Positions 27,046 through 36,821 of a stretch of DNA of 64,000 nt are shown in pieces. This stretch comes from Pectobacterium sp013449375 (GTDB taxonomy: Bacteria; Pseudomonadota; Gammaproteobacteria; Enterobacterales; Enterobacteriaceae): assembly GCF_048593165.1 (NCBI RefSeq), contig NZ_CP184271.1. One strand, given 5' to 3'. The notes under the pieces are model-generated. The model had not been told where the DNA came from, did no database searches, and saw only the letters and a list, made by a program, of their open reading frames with translations. The number at the start of each line of letters is the position of its first letter. The first letter of the stretch is position 1. The position numbers and the translations under genes were made by a program.

Positions 27046-27174
27046 GTCAGATGTTAGCAATCATGTAGGCCGTGTTTGGCGGGTAGTGATAACCATAAGC
27101 GCCTGTAAAAGGGAAATATTGTGGTGATTCCCCCGTGAATAGGTGAAATAGATTAATTTAAGGCGATATCCGCA

Positions 27175-27894
27175 GTGATAATGAATGCAAAGTCGGTTAT
27201 CAAACCACTCCGCCGGCCCCTTCTGTTGGCATTGATCGCAATGGTAGCACTTAGCGGTTGCGCCTATGTTCCGCATGATAAAGTTGTCACTGGTCCTACT
27301 ACCGCTCAGCCCGCATCGCCAGTATTAGCGGGGCCTAATGGTTCTATTTTCCAGACTGTGCAGCCGATGAATTATGGCTACCAGCCGATGTTTGAGGATC
27401 GTCGCCCACGTAATATCGGTGACACACTAACTATCGTATTGCAGGAAAATGTCAGCGCCAGTAAAAGTTCATCTGCGAATGCGAGTCGTAATGGCGCATC
27501 GACTTTTGGTGTAACCGTGACACCTCGTTATCTTGAAGGCCCGCTAGGTAATAACCGTGCTGCTCTTGATGCTACGGGGACGAATGATTTCACGGGGAAA
27601 GGCGGTGCCAACGCTAATAACACGTTCAGCGGCACGATTACGGTCACGGTAGGGCAAGTGCTGGCTAATGGCAACTTGCAGGTTGTTGGTGAAAAACAAA
27701 TCGCGATTAATCAGGGAACTGAGTTTATCCGTTTCTCAGGGATCGTCAATCCGAGAACCATTAGCGGCAATAACTCGGTGCCATCAACCCAAGTTGCGGA
27801 TGCGCGCATTGAATATGTCGGCAATGGCTATATTAACGAAGCGCAAAACATGGGCTGGTTACAACGGTTCTTCCTTAATGTTTCTCCGTTCTAA
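27175..27894 (+). CDS. flgH: flagellar L-ring lipoprotein FlgH
   Basis: FlgH (239 residues) forms the outer-membrane L ring. A signal sequence ends in the lipobox LSGC (Cys at about residue 28), so the mature protein is lipid-anchored. The body (EDRRPRNIGDTLTIVLQENVSASKSS) is nearly identical to E. coli. GTG 27175 has AAGGCG nine bases upstream; ATG 27181 is an alternative two codons in. The 173-base gap after flgG contains a terminator, so a separate promoter is possible, but none was recognised. Confidence 0.95.
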   Translation: MIMNAKSVIKPLRRPLLLALIAMVALSGCAYVPHDKVVTGPTTAQPASPVLAGPNGSIFQTVQPMNYGYQPMFEDRRPRNIGDTLTIVLQENVSASKSSSANASRNGASTFGVTVTPRYLEGPLGNNRAALDATGTNDFTGKGGANANNTFSGTITVTVGQVLANGNLQVVGEKQIAINQGTEFIRFSGIVNPRTISGNNSVPSTQVADARIEYVGNGYINEAQNMGWLQRFFLNVSPF

Positions 27895-27910
27895 GTTTAA
27901 GAGGCCTGTC

Positions 27911-29020
27911 ATGCGGATTACATCATTTTTTACTGTTCTGCTGACGTTATTGACGCTGAATATTGCTCCTGTGTCGGCAGAGAGAATTCGCGATCTGGTA
28001 AACATTCAGGGCGTGCGTGGTAATGCGTTGATTGGTTACGGGTTAGTTGTGGGTCTAGATGGTTCTGGTGACCAGACTATGCAGACGCCATTTACGACGC
28101 AAAGTTTAACGAACATGCTTTCCCAGTTAGGGATTACTGTGCCCGCTGGAACCAACATGCAGTTGAAAAACGTTGCTGCGGTAATGGTTACGGCGGAGCT
28201 CCCGCCTTTCGGTAGAGCGGGTCAGAATATTGATGTTATTGTGTCTTCACTTGGTAACGCGAAGAGTCTGCGCGGTGGGACACTGTTAATGACCCCATTA
28301 AAAGGAGTCGACAATCAGGTCTATGCTCTCGCGCAAGGTAACGTTCTGGTTGGTGGTGCCGGCGCGTCCGCTGGCGGAAGTAGTGTTCAGGTTAACCAGC
28401 TTGCCGGCGGTAGAATCAGTAATGGTGCCGTTATCGAAAGAGAGTTGCCAAGTACATTTGGCTCATCGAATACTATTATGCTGCAGTTGAAGAACGACGA
28501 TTTTTCGATGGCGCAGAAGGTAAGTGATGCAATAAACCGTTCTGGATACGGTGGTAGCGCGAGCCCTTTGGACTCACGGACTATTCAGGTGTTAGCTCCG
28601 CATGGTAACAGTTCTCAAGTTCGTTTTCTGGCCGATATCCAGAATATTGATGTTAACGTCGGAATCCAGGACGCGAAAGTTATCATCAACTCCCGTACTG
28701 GCTCTGTCGTGATGAACCGCGATGTCACGCTGGATAGCTGTGCTATTGCCCAGGGTAACCTTTCGGTGACGATTAACCAGCAAGCCAATGTTAGCCAGCC
28801 TAATACACCACTGGGCGGTGGTCAGACAGTGGTAACGCCTCAAACACAGATCTCAGTGCAGCAAGCAGGTGGTTCTTTACAGCAAGTCAACTCCAGTGCC
28901 AATCTTAACAGCGTTGTGCGTGCACTGAACTCTCTGGGAGCGACGCCGATGGAGCTGATGTCTATTCTGCAGGCGATGCAAAGTGCAGGTTGTTTGCGTG
29001 CCAAACTGGAAATTATCTGA
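27911..29020 (+). CDS. flgI: flagellar P-ring protein FlgI
   Basis: FlgI (369 residues) forms the periplasmic P ring. The ATG at 27911 gives a signal peptide (MRITSFFTVLLTLLTL, cleavage after VSA). The two conserved cysteines that form the stabilising disulfide are in TLDSCAIAQGN and SAGCLRAKLEII. A longer in-frame ORF starting inside flgH is not used. The TGATG junction overlaps flgJ. Confidence 0.97.
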   Translation: MRITSFFTVLLTLLTLNIAPVSAERIRDLVNIQGVRGNALIGYGLVVGLDGSGDQTMQTPFTTQSLTNMLSQLGITVPAGTNMQLKNVAAVMVTAELPPFGRAGQNIDVIVSSLGNAKSLRGGTLLMTPLKGVDNQVYALAQGNVLVGGAGASAGGSSVQVNQLAGGRISNGAVIERELPSTFGSSNTIMLQLKNDDFSMAQKVSDAINRSGYGGSASPLDSRTIQVLAPHGNSSQVRFLADIQNIDVNVGIQDAKVIINSRTGSVVMNRDVTLDSCAIAQGNLSVTINQQANVSQPNTPLGGGQTVVTPQTQISVQQAGGSLQQVNSSANLNSVVRALNSLGATPMELMSILQAMQSAGCLRAKLEII

Positions 29021-29982
29021 TGAGTGATATACAGACGCTGAATAATGCGGCCTATGATGCGCAGTCACTGAATACGCTGAAACGAGAAGTTTCAGGTAAT
29101 CCTCAAAGTAAAGAGGGTATCAGGGCAGTGGCGCAACAAATGGAAGGCGTGTTTGTCCAATTGATGATGAAAAGTATGCGTTCTGCGATTCCGCAAGACG
29201 ATCTCTTCAACAGCGATCAAACGCGTCTGTATACCTCAATGTATGACCAGCAAATTGCCCAAGAGATCTCAACGAAGGGGAAGGGGCTGGGGCTTGCGGA
29301 TGTGATGGTTGAGCAATTAACCCGGCAATCTCCCGATGCTACTGCCACTAAAACCCCAGTTCCTTCTGTTCCATTAACCTTCGATGGCGATGTTCTCAAA
29401 ACCATGCCAACTGCGGCACTGGAGCAGATGGTGCGTAAAGCGTTACCTAAACTGCCCACTACGGGTTCCACCTTGCCGTTGTCCAACAGTAATTTTGTGT
29501 CTCAGATTTCCTTGCCCGCTCAAATTGCCAGCCAACATAGTGGGATACCTCACCACCTTATTATTGCTCAGGCAGCGCTCGAGTCTGGGTGGGGACAGCG
29601 TGAAATCCCTACTGAAGATGGGCGCCCGAGCCACAATCTGTTCGGCATTAAAGCCGGAAGTAGCTGGAATGGGCCGACAACGGAGATTACCACGACAGAG
29701 TACGAACAAGGTGTGGCCAAAAAAGTAAAAGCCAGTTTCAGGGTATACGATTCCTACATTGAAGCAATTGGCGACTATGTAAAATTACTCACTAATAACC
29801 CGCGCTACTCGGCCGTGATGAGTGCCGGAACGGCAGAGCAAGCCGCTCATGCGTTACAAAAAGCGGGTTATGCAACGGATCCACAATATGCTCAAAAATT
29901 GGTAAGCATGATCCAGCAAATGAAGAACTCGGGTGAGAAAGTGGCGAAAGCTTATACGCACGATTTGAGCCGTTTATTTTGA
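29020..29982 (+). CDS. flgJ: flagellar rod cap / peptidoglycan hydrolase FlgJ
   Basis: FlgJ (320 residues) has an N-terminal rod-cap domain (about 20-120, QMEGVFVQLMMKSMRSAIP) and a C-terminal glucosaminidase domain (about 160-310) that opens the wall for the rod. The catalytic region is AALESGWGQREIPTEDGRPS. The start is ATG 29020, overlapping the flgI stop. The upstream in-frame ATG at 28990 lies in flgI and is rejected. Confidence 0.97.
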   Translation: MSDIQTLNNAAYDAQSLNTLKREVSGNPQSKEGIRAVAQQMEGVFVQLMMKSMRSAIPQDDLFNSDQTRLYTSMYDQQIAQEISTKGKGLGLADVMVEQLTRQSPDATATKTPVPSVPLTFDGDVLKTMPTAALEQMVRKALPKLPTTGSTLPLSNSNFVSQISLPAQIASQHSGIPHHLIIAQAALESGWGQREIPTEDGRPSHNLFGIKAGSSWNGPTTEITTTEYEQGVAKKVKASFRVYDSYIEAIGDYVKLLTNNPRYSAVMSAGTAEQAAHALQKAGYATDPQYAQKLVSMIQQMKNSGEKVAKAYTHDLSRLF

Positions 29983-29990
29983 TTTTTTAT

Positions 29991-30017
29991 TCAAGATTTG
30001 CGTTTTCTGACCGATAA
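29991..30017 (+). promoter_or_regulatory. sigma-28 promoter for flgKL
   Basis: TCAAGATT, 11 bases, ACCGATAA: 6/8 and 7/8 to the FliA consensus with exact spacing. It lies just after the flgJ stop and about 90 bases before flgK, as in other enterobacteria where flgKL is late-class. Confidence 0.8.
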
Positions 30018-30107
30018 AGTAATTAACTTATGTAGCGTATTGGCTACTTTCAACGTTTGGCTAGTCGCGCAGCGCGTCAATAGCCTGTGCAAAAGGAACA
30101 ACGCCTT

Positions 30108-31802
30108 ATGTCCAATTTAATTAACACTGCAATGAGTGGCTTAAAAGGTGCACAGGTTGCGCTAAGTGTTGTGAGTAACAACATTAGTAATCAGGCTGTT
30201 ACAGGATATAGTCGCCAAAGTATTATACTTGAACAGACAACGAGTAATTCGACATCGGCTGGTTATATAGGGAACGGTGCTAATGTTGTCAGTGTCAATC
30301 GGCAATATAATGAGTTCATCACCAATCAATTACGTTCTGCGCAAACAACCAGTAGCTCAGTTACTGCGTACTATGAGCAAATTTCTAAAATTGATAATCT
30401 GCTAGCAAGCAGTACCACAAGCCTTTCATCAACGATTCAGGGATTCTTTTCTAACCTGCAAAATCTCACAAGTAACTCGGGAGATTCGTCCACTCGGCAG
30501 ACTGTACTGGGTAAAGCTGAAGGATTAGTAAACCAATTTAAAGTTACAGATAAATATTTGCGTGACATGGACAGTGGTCTGAACACCCAAATTCAAAGCA
30601 TTGTTGGTCAAGTTAATGCATATTCTAATCAGATTGCGTCTTTAAATGACGAAATTACCCAGCTAATGGGAGCAAATAGTGGTGCTATGCCTAATGATTT
30701 GCTCGATAAACGCGATCTTTTAGTTGATCAACTGAATAAGTTGGTTGGGGTGAATGTTGTCGTGCAAGATGGGAATGTTTATAACGTTGCATTAAAGAAC
30801 GGGACTGATTTGGTTCAGGCTGGAACCAGCAATCAGTTGGTTGCGATAGGTTCTAGTAGTGATCCTTCTCGTCTGACTATCGGGTATAAAGACCGAGCCA
30901 ATGATGTGACTTCACTGACTGAGAGTAGTTTAACGGGGGGAACACTAGGTGGCTTACTTTCCTTCCGGACTGAAACGTTAGATGAAACACGCGCACAGTT
31001 AGGACAACTGGCTCTTGCATTTGCTGATGCATTTAATGCACAACATCAGAAAGGTTATGATCGTGATGGTGCTAAAGGTGGTGATTTCTTCTCTTTCGGT
31101 AAAGCGGTTGCCTTTAATGATAGCAAAAATACCGGTACTGCGGTGTTAACGCCATCTTACACGAATACTAAAGATGTTCAGGCAAGCAATTACTCGCTTA
31201 AATACGATGGTACAAATTGGCAAGTAACACGTTTATCCGATAACTTGAAGTTTACTGCGACATTAGATGCTACAGATAATAGTCTGAACTTTGATGGTAT
31301 CAAGATGACTATCACAGGAACGCCGGCAGGGAATGATAGCTTCCTGCTCAAACCTGTTAATGACGTGATTATTGATATGTCAGTGGCGATTTCCGATCCT
31401 AATAAAATTGCTGCTGCCTCCGTCAAGCTTGACGACACGGGCAATCCTGTTGTTGATGGCAGTGGCAATCCTGTATTCGGTGGTGTCAGCGATAATACGA
31501 ATGCTAAAGCACTGCTTGCACTACAAAATGAAAAAATTGTCGGTGGTAAAGCAAGTGTTTCTGGTGGTTACGCGAGTATAATTGGAGCAATAGGCAACCA
31601 AACCAGCACGTTGAAAATAAACAATACATCGCAGCAAAACGTCGTTAAGCAATTAACGGCAGAACAACAGTCCGTATCTGGTGTGAATCTTGATGAAGAA
31701 TACGGCGATTTGATGCGTTATCAGCAATATTATATGGCCAATGCTCAGGTCATTAAGACAGCACAATCTATATTTGATGCATTGCTTGCGGCAAGAAACT
31801 AG
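30108..31802 (+). CDS. flgK: flagellar hook-filament junction protein FlgK (HAP1)
   Basis: FlgK (564 residues) joins hook and filament and is a client of FlgN. The axial N-terminal motif ALSVVSNNISNQAVTGYSRQ and the C-terminal DLMRYQQYYMANAQVIKTAQSIFDALL region are characteristic. The ATG at 30108 is preferred to an in-frame upstream codon at 30087 because MSNLINTAMSG is the family N-terminus and AAAAGGAAC precedes it. It is slightly longer than E. coli FlgK (547). Confidence 0.97.
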   Translation: MSNLINTAMSGLKGAQVALSVVSNNISNQAVTGYSRQSIILEQTTSNSTSAGYIGNGANVVSVNRQYNEFITNQLRSAQTTSSSVTAYYEQISKIDNLLASSTTSLSSTIQGFFSNLQNLTSNSGDSSTRQTVLGKAEGLVNQFKVTDKYLRDMDSGLNTQIQSIVGQVNAYSNQIASLNDEITQLMGANSGAMPNDLLDKRDLLVDQLNKLVGVNVVVQDGNVYNVALKNGTDLVQAGTSNQLVAIGSSSDPSRLTIGYKDRANDVTSLTESSLTGGTLGGLLSFRTETLDETRAQLGQLALAFADAFNAQHQKGYDRDGAKGGDFFSFGKAVAFNDSKNTGTAVLTPSYTNTKDVQASNYSLKYDGTNWQVTRLSDNLKFTATLDATDNSLNFDGIKMTITGTPAGNDSFLLKPVNDVIIDMSVAISDPNKIAAASVKLDDTGNPVVDGSGNPVFGGVSDNTNAKALLALQNEKIVGGKASVSGGYASIIGAIGNQTSTLKINNTSQQNVVKQLTAEQQSVSGVNLDEEYGDLMRYQQYYMANAQVIKTAQSIFDALLAARN

Positions 31803-31833
31803 TTTGACCATTTGATCGAGGAGAACAAATACC

Positions 31834-32787
31834 ATGCGTTTAAGTACTAGCATGATATATCAGCAAAATATGCAAGGCATTATTAATGGTCAGGCGGCGT
31901 GGCAGAAAACGGGCGAGCAATTATCAACTGGGAAACGTGTCGTCAATCCATCCGATGATCCGATTGCTGCTGCAAGTGCTGTTATGATTGGTCAGGCTCA
32001 ATCAGAAAATAGCCAATATACCTTAGCACGTACCTTCGCCAAACAAAGTATGTCCTTGGAAGAATCTATTTTGGACAAGAGTACGACAGTGATTAGCAGT
32101 GCGCTGACGGAAGTCATTAAAGGTGGCGGTGTTCTGAGTGACGATGATCGCAAGTCGGTCGCGACAGCTCTGCGTGGAATGAAAGCAGAGCTATTGAATT
32201 TGGCTAATAGTACCGACGGAAATGGTAATTATATTTTTTCCGGCTATAACACAGATAAGATGCCTTTTATTGATAGTGCTACGGGTATTAACTACGTTGG
32301 TGGTAACCAAGCGATTTCTCAGCGTGTTGATGCATCAAGAAATATGGCAGTAGGCCATGTTGGTTCTGCGGTGTTCAATAGAGTAACGGGGGATGCACAA
32401 AAAGAGCCAAATGGTAGTACCCAATCTGATTTATTTAAAACTCTCGACATCGCAATCAACGCACTTGAAACCCCCGTTGCTAATGCTGATGATGCAACAA
32501 AAACCAGTGTCGCTGCGGCTTTAGAGACTGCCAATCGTGGTTTAAAAAACACGTTTAATAATATCTCGGCTGTTCGAGCAGAATTGGGTATTCAGCTTGA
32601 CGAAATTGATAGTCTCGATGCTATTGGTAAAGATCGTGATGTAGCAAATAAAACGGCACTGTCTCAGTTGCAGGACACAGATTGGTATGAAGCTATCTCA
32701 TCTTATATCATGCAAAAATCTTCTTTAGAAGCATCTTATACAGCTTTCCAGAACATGCAGGGCATGTCGTTATTCCAAATGAAATAG
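31834..32787 (+). CDS. flgL: flagellar hook-filament junction protein FlgL (HAP3)
   Basis: FlgL (317 residues) is the second junction protein, on which FliC polymerises. The flagellin-like N-terminus MRLSTSMIYQQNMQGI and the ASYTAFQNMQGMSLFQ C-terminus are typical. It has a GAGGAGA ribosome site and sits 31 bases after flgK. Confidence 0.97.
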   Translation: MRLSTSMIYQQNMQGIINGQAAWQKTGEQLSTGKRVVNPSDDPIAAASAVMIGQAQSENSQYTLARTFAKQSMSLEESILDKSTTVISSALTEVIKGGGVLSDDDRKSVATALRGMKAELLNLANSTDGNGNYIFSGYNTDKMPFIDSATGINYVGGNQAISQRVDASRNMAVGHVGSAVFNRVTGDAQKEPNGSTQSDLFKTLDIAINALETPVANADDATKTSVAAALETANRGLKNTFNNISAVRAELGIQLDEIDSLDAIGKDRDVANKTALSQLQDTDWYEAISSYIMQKSSLEASYTAFQNMQGMSLFQMK

Positions 32788-33123
32788 TAGTAGTAGAAAA
32801 TATTTTCCTATTCTACTTTACGATTTGAATACGCTTAAACCGGGCGTATTTTTTAGGCGTGTCATTCTCTTTATTATATTGAATGACATGCCATTTTTTA
32901 TCCTATCATCATTGCTAGACATTCTCCCTGTTAATTCTCCTTATCTAATCCTTACCTCAGACGCACTTATCTGCCGTTCATGCCCTATTGCAATTTTTTA
33001 CATAACTAGACATTCATCGCGATCATGATAAATCGCTATAATGCACGACCATTTCAAATATCGACGCGCTACTGACTAGTCAGTCAACATCGACTTATCT
33101 TGCTTATAGGAGGTTTATAGAGA
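32788..33123. other. gap between convergent flgL and fliR
   Basis: This 336-base gap has the flgL terminator (32828-32855), a 12-bp perfect palindrome CTGACTAGTCAG (33072-33083), and no convincing gene. A 67-codon + strand reading frame (32825-33028) has no ribosome site and begins inside the terminator. Confidence 0.5.
32828..32855 (+). terminator. intrinsic terminator of flgKL
   Basis: AATACGC (32828-32834), 9-base loop, GCGTATT (32844-32850), then TTTT. It lies 40 bases after the flgL stop. Confidence 0.7.
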
Positions 33124-33909
33124 TTAGGGGCTGGATAGCTGGGTAAGGATATCAGCAAGTAAATCGAAAACCTCGCTAAATAAATGTTCTGCAAATGGTG
33201 GGATTAACGGAAGTAATAAACCTAGCGTCATAATACCCACTGTGAGGGTAATCGGAAAGCCAACGACAAATATCGAGAGCTGGGGGGCCATGCGGTTAAG
33301 CATGCCGAGTGCGAGGTTAATGGTGAGTAGTAGAGTGATGATCGGTAGTGCCAGCATCAATCCGTTAATAAAAATCATTCCACCGGCACGTGCAAGCGCG
33401 AGAAAAGCGTGACTGTTAATAGGGTTCGTACTTATAGGCAGCGTATAGAAACTGTCTGCTAACAACGAGATCATCCAGAGATGACCATCAAACGTCAGGA
33501 AAAGTAAGATGGCAAGAATATTCAGAAAACGCGCTATTACCTGCATATTCGGGCCGCCAGTGGGATCAAAAAAGGTCGCAAAGGCGAGTCCCATCTGTAA
33601 ACCAATAAGCTCGCCAGCATGGCGAATAGCGGCAAATGCTAACTGCATTGACAAACCGAGAGTGACGCCGATTAGAATTTGTTGTATTAACAGCCAGACA
33701 CCTGCGACAGAAAAAATAGGTGTGGTGTTTAACGGTAAATAGGGGGCAACGAGTAGCGTAATCAGCACACCCAAACCAATTTTTACTCGGTTACCAATGG
33801 CTCTTTCGTTAAAAACTGGCGCAGTGCTGATCAGTGCAAGAATTCTGACAAAGGGCCAGAAAAATTGGCTGACCCAATTAACCATATCCCAACTGTTAAA
33901 CGTCAGCAT
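33124..33909 (-). CDS. fliR: flagellar export gate protein FliR
   Basis: FliR (261 residues) is a multi-TM component of the FliPQR gate. The start at 33909 gives MLTFNSWDMVNWVSQFFWPFVRILALIS, matching the family. A longer in-frame reading from 33981 overlaps fliQ and is rejected. It is the last gene of fliLMNOPQR, two bases after fliQ. Confidence 0.96.
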   Translation of the reverse strand: MLTFNSWDMVNWVSQFFWPFVRILALISTAPVFNERAIGNRVKIGLGVLITLLVAPYLPLNTTPIFSVAGVWLLIQQILIGVTLGLSMQLAFAAIRHAGELIGLQMGLAFATFFDPTGGPNMQVIARFLNILAILLFLTFDGHLWMISLLADSFYTLPISTNPINSHAFLALARAGGMIFINGLMLALPIITLLLTINLALGMLNRMAPQLSIFVVGFPITLTVGIMTLGLLLPLIPPFAEHLFSEVFDLLADILTQLSSP

Positions 33910-33911
33910 GT

Positions 33912-34181
33912 TTACCCAATAATGTGAGGTAACTGGCCGAATAATGTACGCATATAGTCCAGCATGAGGTTCAACATCCAAGGGCCTGCGATCACTAAGG
34001 TGAAGAAAACCGTTAGGATCTTAGGGATAAACGATAGCGTCATTTCGTTTATCTGAGTGGCTGCCTGCAGTAGACTAATAAGCAGCCCGCTGAGTAGTGC
34101 TGCCATCAACGGGGGGGCCGCTAACGCCAATGCTATCTTCATTGCTTCATAGCCAAGCGCCATCACCGATTCTGGTGTCAT
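33912..34181 (-). CDS. fliQ: flagellar export gate protein FliQ
   Basis: FliQ (89 residues) has two TM helices and the typical start MTPESVMALGYEAMKIAL. It forms part of the FliPQR export pore. It sits between fliP and fliR with tight spacing. Confidence 0.97.
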   Translation of the reverse strand: MTPESVMALGYEAMKIALALAAPPLMAALLSGLLISLLQAATQINEMTLSFIPKILTVFFTLVIAGPWMLNLMLDYMRTLFGQLPHIIG

Positions 34182-34201
34182 AGTCGCATTCCTCTATCCG
34201 C

Positions 34202-34978
34202 CTAACTATAAAAACTTTGGGCTAATGAACCGAGTAGCAGCTGCCAGCCATCAACTAATACAAAAAGCATCAGTTTGAAAGGCAAGGAAATGGTTGCTGG
34301 AGGAACCATCATCATCCCCAGAGCCATCAATACGCTGGCAACAACGAGGTCAATGATGAGGAAAGGGATAAATATGGTAAAGCCAATCTGGAAAGCGGTT
34401 TTTAGTTCACTTGTCACAAAGGCGGGGAGAAGCACACGCATAGGTACCGCTTCAGGCCCCTGAATCTCTGGGATTTCTGCCAGTCTGGTAAATAATGCCA
34501 AGTCGGTTTCTCGTGTTTGCCGTAGCATGAACTCACGTACAGGCTCGGCGCCACGTTCGATGGCGACTTCCATACTGATTTTATCCTGACTGAAGGGAAG
34601 ATAAGCTTCGTCATAAACGCGGTTTAATACCGGCGACATAACGAAAAAGGTCAGAAAAAGCGTCAATCCTAACAAGACTTGGTTCGGTGGCGCAGTTGGC
34701 GTACCCAGCGCATTGCGTAACAAACTCAGGACGATGATAATCCGAGTGAAGCTGGTCATCATTAACAATGCGGCAGGAATAAACGTTAATGACGTGAGGA
34801 AAACCAGCGTTTGTACTGATAGCGTCCAGCTCTGTCCGCCATTAGGGAGCGGTTGCGTCACAATTCCGGGAAGCTGTGCCCACACCGATGGTGCCATCAA
34901 CAATAAACCGATGGTTAAACCATAGCGCAACGTGCGAAGCAGGGAGGTGATACGAAAATAATTAGGTAAGGCACTCAT
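34202..34978 (-). CDS. fliP: flagellar export gate protein FliP
   Basis: FliP (258 residues) has a cleavable signal sequence (about 1-35, ending VWA) and four TM helices. Diagnostic segments are LLMMTSFTRIIIVLSLLRNALGTP and the C-terminal LMALGMMMVPPATISLPFKLMLFVLVDGW-type region. The start overlaps the fliO stop (ATGA). Confidence 0.97.
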   Translation of the reverse strand: MSALPNYFRITSLLRTLRYGLTIGLLLMAPSVWAQLPGIVTQPLPNGGQSWTLSVQTLVFLTSLTFIPAALLMMTSFTRIIIVLSLLRNALGTPTAPPNQVLLGLTLFLTFFVMSPVLNRVYDEAYLPFSQDKISMEVAIERGAEPVREFMLRQTRETDLALFTRLAEIPEIQGPEAVPMRVLLPAFVTSELKTAFQIGFTIFIPFLIIDLVVASVLMALGMMMVPPATISLPFKLMLFVLVDGWQLLLGSLAQSFYS

Positions 34979-35397
34979 TCCGATTTTTCCGGACGCTTTA
35001 AAACTTTCTTTAACAGTTGATTGAAATCAACTGACTTGGTGTCGCCTGCGGATGAACTGTCGTTGTTTGGTTGTGCTGGGAGTGTATGCAAAGGCGTGAT
35101 CTGTTGAGGCGTAACACCTAACACCAACCAAGTATTATCAACTTCTACAATAACGACACGTTCACGTTGCCCGACAGGGCAGTGGGATACGACTTTTAGC
35201 AACTTATTTTGCTTAGCTTGCGGGGCAAATCCGAGTTTGCGAACTAGCCAGGCAATCAGCAGAATAAATAATAAAATACCAGCAAGCACGCTACCGACCT
35301 GTGTCAGTAACATGCTGCCGGTAAGTGGAGGCGCAGTAACAAGCGTTGATTGCTGGCTTGTTACTGGCGTCGTGGCTGACACCGAGGCTATTGCCAT
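34975..35397 (-). CDS. fliO: flagellar biosynthesis protein FliO
   Basis: FliO (140 residues) has one TM helix (about 37-60, VLAGILLFILLIAWLV) and a cytoplasmic domain with VSHCPVGQRERVVIVEV; it assists FliP assembly. It overlaps fliN by one base and fliP by four. Confidence 0.95.
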   Translation of the reverse strand: MAIASVSATTPVTSQQSTLVTAPPLTGSMLLTQVGSVLAGILLFILLIAWLVRKLGFAPQAKQNKLLKVVSHCPVGQRERVVIVEVDNTWLVLGVTPQQITPLHTLPAQPNNDSSSAGDTKSVDFNQLLKKVLKRPEKSE

Positions 35398-35810
35398 TAA
35401 CGACTCAGGCGGCGCATACGTTCGGATGGTGTGATGATATCGGTAATACGAACACCATACTTGTCAGATACGACGACAACTTCCCCCTGAGCGATCAGGT
35501 AGCCATTGATCAGGATATCCAGTGGTTCACCTGCTAAGCCATCAAGTGCGACAACAGAACCTTGGGTGAGACGCAGGAGTTCTTTTATCGTCATCTTGGT
35601 CCGGCCAAGCTCAACGGTGAGTTTGACAGGAATATCCAAAATCAGGTCGATATCCTGCAGAGCACCCAGCGGATCGTGACCGTCTAGCGACTTAAAAATG
35701 CCTTCCGTTGTCGCGGCCGGTTTTTCTGCAGCCTGCTGCTCGTTAAATGCATCAGCCCACAGATCGTCCACTGATTCCTTGTCGTCGGACGGTTTCTTGG
35801 TGTCACTCAT
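35397..35810 (-). CDS. fliN: flagellar motor switch protein FliN
   Basis: FliN (137 residues) forms the base of the C-ring with FliM and binds FliH. An acidic N-terminal extension precedes the SpoA domain (about 55-135; IPVKLTVELGRTKMTIKELL, LDILINGYLIAQGEVVVV). It overlaps fliM by eight bases. Confidence 0.97.
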   Translation of the reverse strand: MSDTKKPSDDKESVDDLWADAFNEQQAAEKPAATTEGIFKSLDGHDPLGALQDIDLILDIPVKLTVELGRTKMTIKELLRLTQGSVVALDGLAGEPLDILINGYLIAQGEVVVVSDKYGVRITDIITPSERMRRLSR

Positions 35811-36816
35811 GGGGCTGTTCCTCGTTATCCAGAGAATTCAATATAGGGTTAATCAAATGTTCAACACGTAGGGCATATTGCCCGTTTAATGTGCCATATT
35901 GGCTGGTCATCACCGGCACGCCATCAACATGGGCAATAATTTTTTCCGGCTTGTCGATCGGTAACACATCGCCGGGTTGGAGCTTCAAAATCTTGGACAA
36001 TCGCAGTGGGATATCCACAAAGCTTGCGACCAGTTCCAACTCGGAATGCTGTACCTGCTTGGCTAAGGTGTCTCGCCAGCTCTGATCTTCCTGACGTGAG
36101 TTTTCCAATGGTGGGTTCGCCAGCAGTTCGCGTAGCGGCTCGATCATTGAAAAAGGAATACAGATGTTAAATTCACCTGTGAGTGAACCGATTTCAACAT
36201 GAAACGGTGTCGTCACGACGATATCATTAGGCGACGTTGTGATGTTGGTAAACTTAACCTGCATTTCTGAGCGTACGTATTCGATGTCAAGTTTGTAAAT
36301 CGCATTCCAGGCTTCGCCATAGGCTTCCAGAGCCAAGCGTAACATACGCTTAACCACACGCTGCTCTGTATGGGTAAATTCACGTCCTTCGACTTTCGTC
36401 GGGAAGCGCCCATCGCCACCGAAAAGGTTATCTACGGCAATAAACACCAGACTGGGTGAAAAGACAAACAATGCCGTGCCGCGTAGCGGTTTTAAGTGAA
36501 TCAGATTCAGGTTTGTCGGGACTGGAAGGTTCCTAGCAAACTCATGGTATGGCTGGATCTTGATTGCACCTACGGTGATATCAGGGCTGCGGCGCAACAG
36601 GTTAAACAACCCCATACGGAATTGACGCGCAAAACGCTCATTAATGATTTCTAATGCCTGTAAACGCTCGCGGATAACACGTCGTTGCGTATTCGGATCA
36701 TAGGGTTTGACTTCCCCATCTGATTTTAATGACGCATTAGCGTCAGCGGCACTATCGCCGCTGTCGCCATTTAATAATGCATCAATTTCTGCTTGTGAAA
36801 GAATACTATCGCCCAT
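35803..36816 (-). CDS. fliM: flagellar motor switch protein FliM
   Basis: FliM (337 residues) is the C-ring protein that receives CheY-P. The N-terminal CheY-binding motif is SQAEIDALLNG. The middle CheC-like domain covers about 45-230 and the C-terminal SpoA domain about 250-325. The length is that of the family. It begins five bases after fliL. Confidence 0.97.
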   Translation of the reverse strand: MGDSILSQAEIDALLNGDSGDSAADANASLKSDGEVKPYDPNTQRRVIRERLQALEIINERFARQFRMGLFNLLRRSPDITVGAIKIQPYHEFARNLPVPTNLNLIHLKPLRGTALFVFSPSLVFIAVDNLFGGDGRFPTKVEGREFTHTEQRVVKRMLRLALEAYGEAWNAIYKLDIEYVRSEMQVKFTNITTSPNDIVVTTPFHVEIGSLTGEFNICIPFSMIEPLRELLANPPLENSRQEDQSWRDTLAKQVQHSELELVASFVDIPLRLSKILKLQPGDVLPIDKPEKIIAHVDGVPVMTSQYGTLNGQYALRVEHLINPILNSLDNEEQPHE

Positions 36817-36821
36817 GATGG

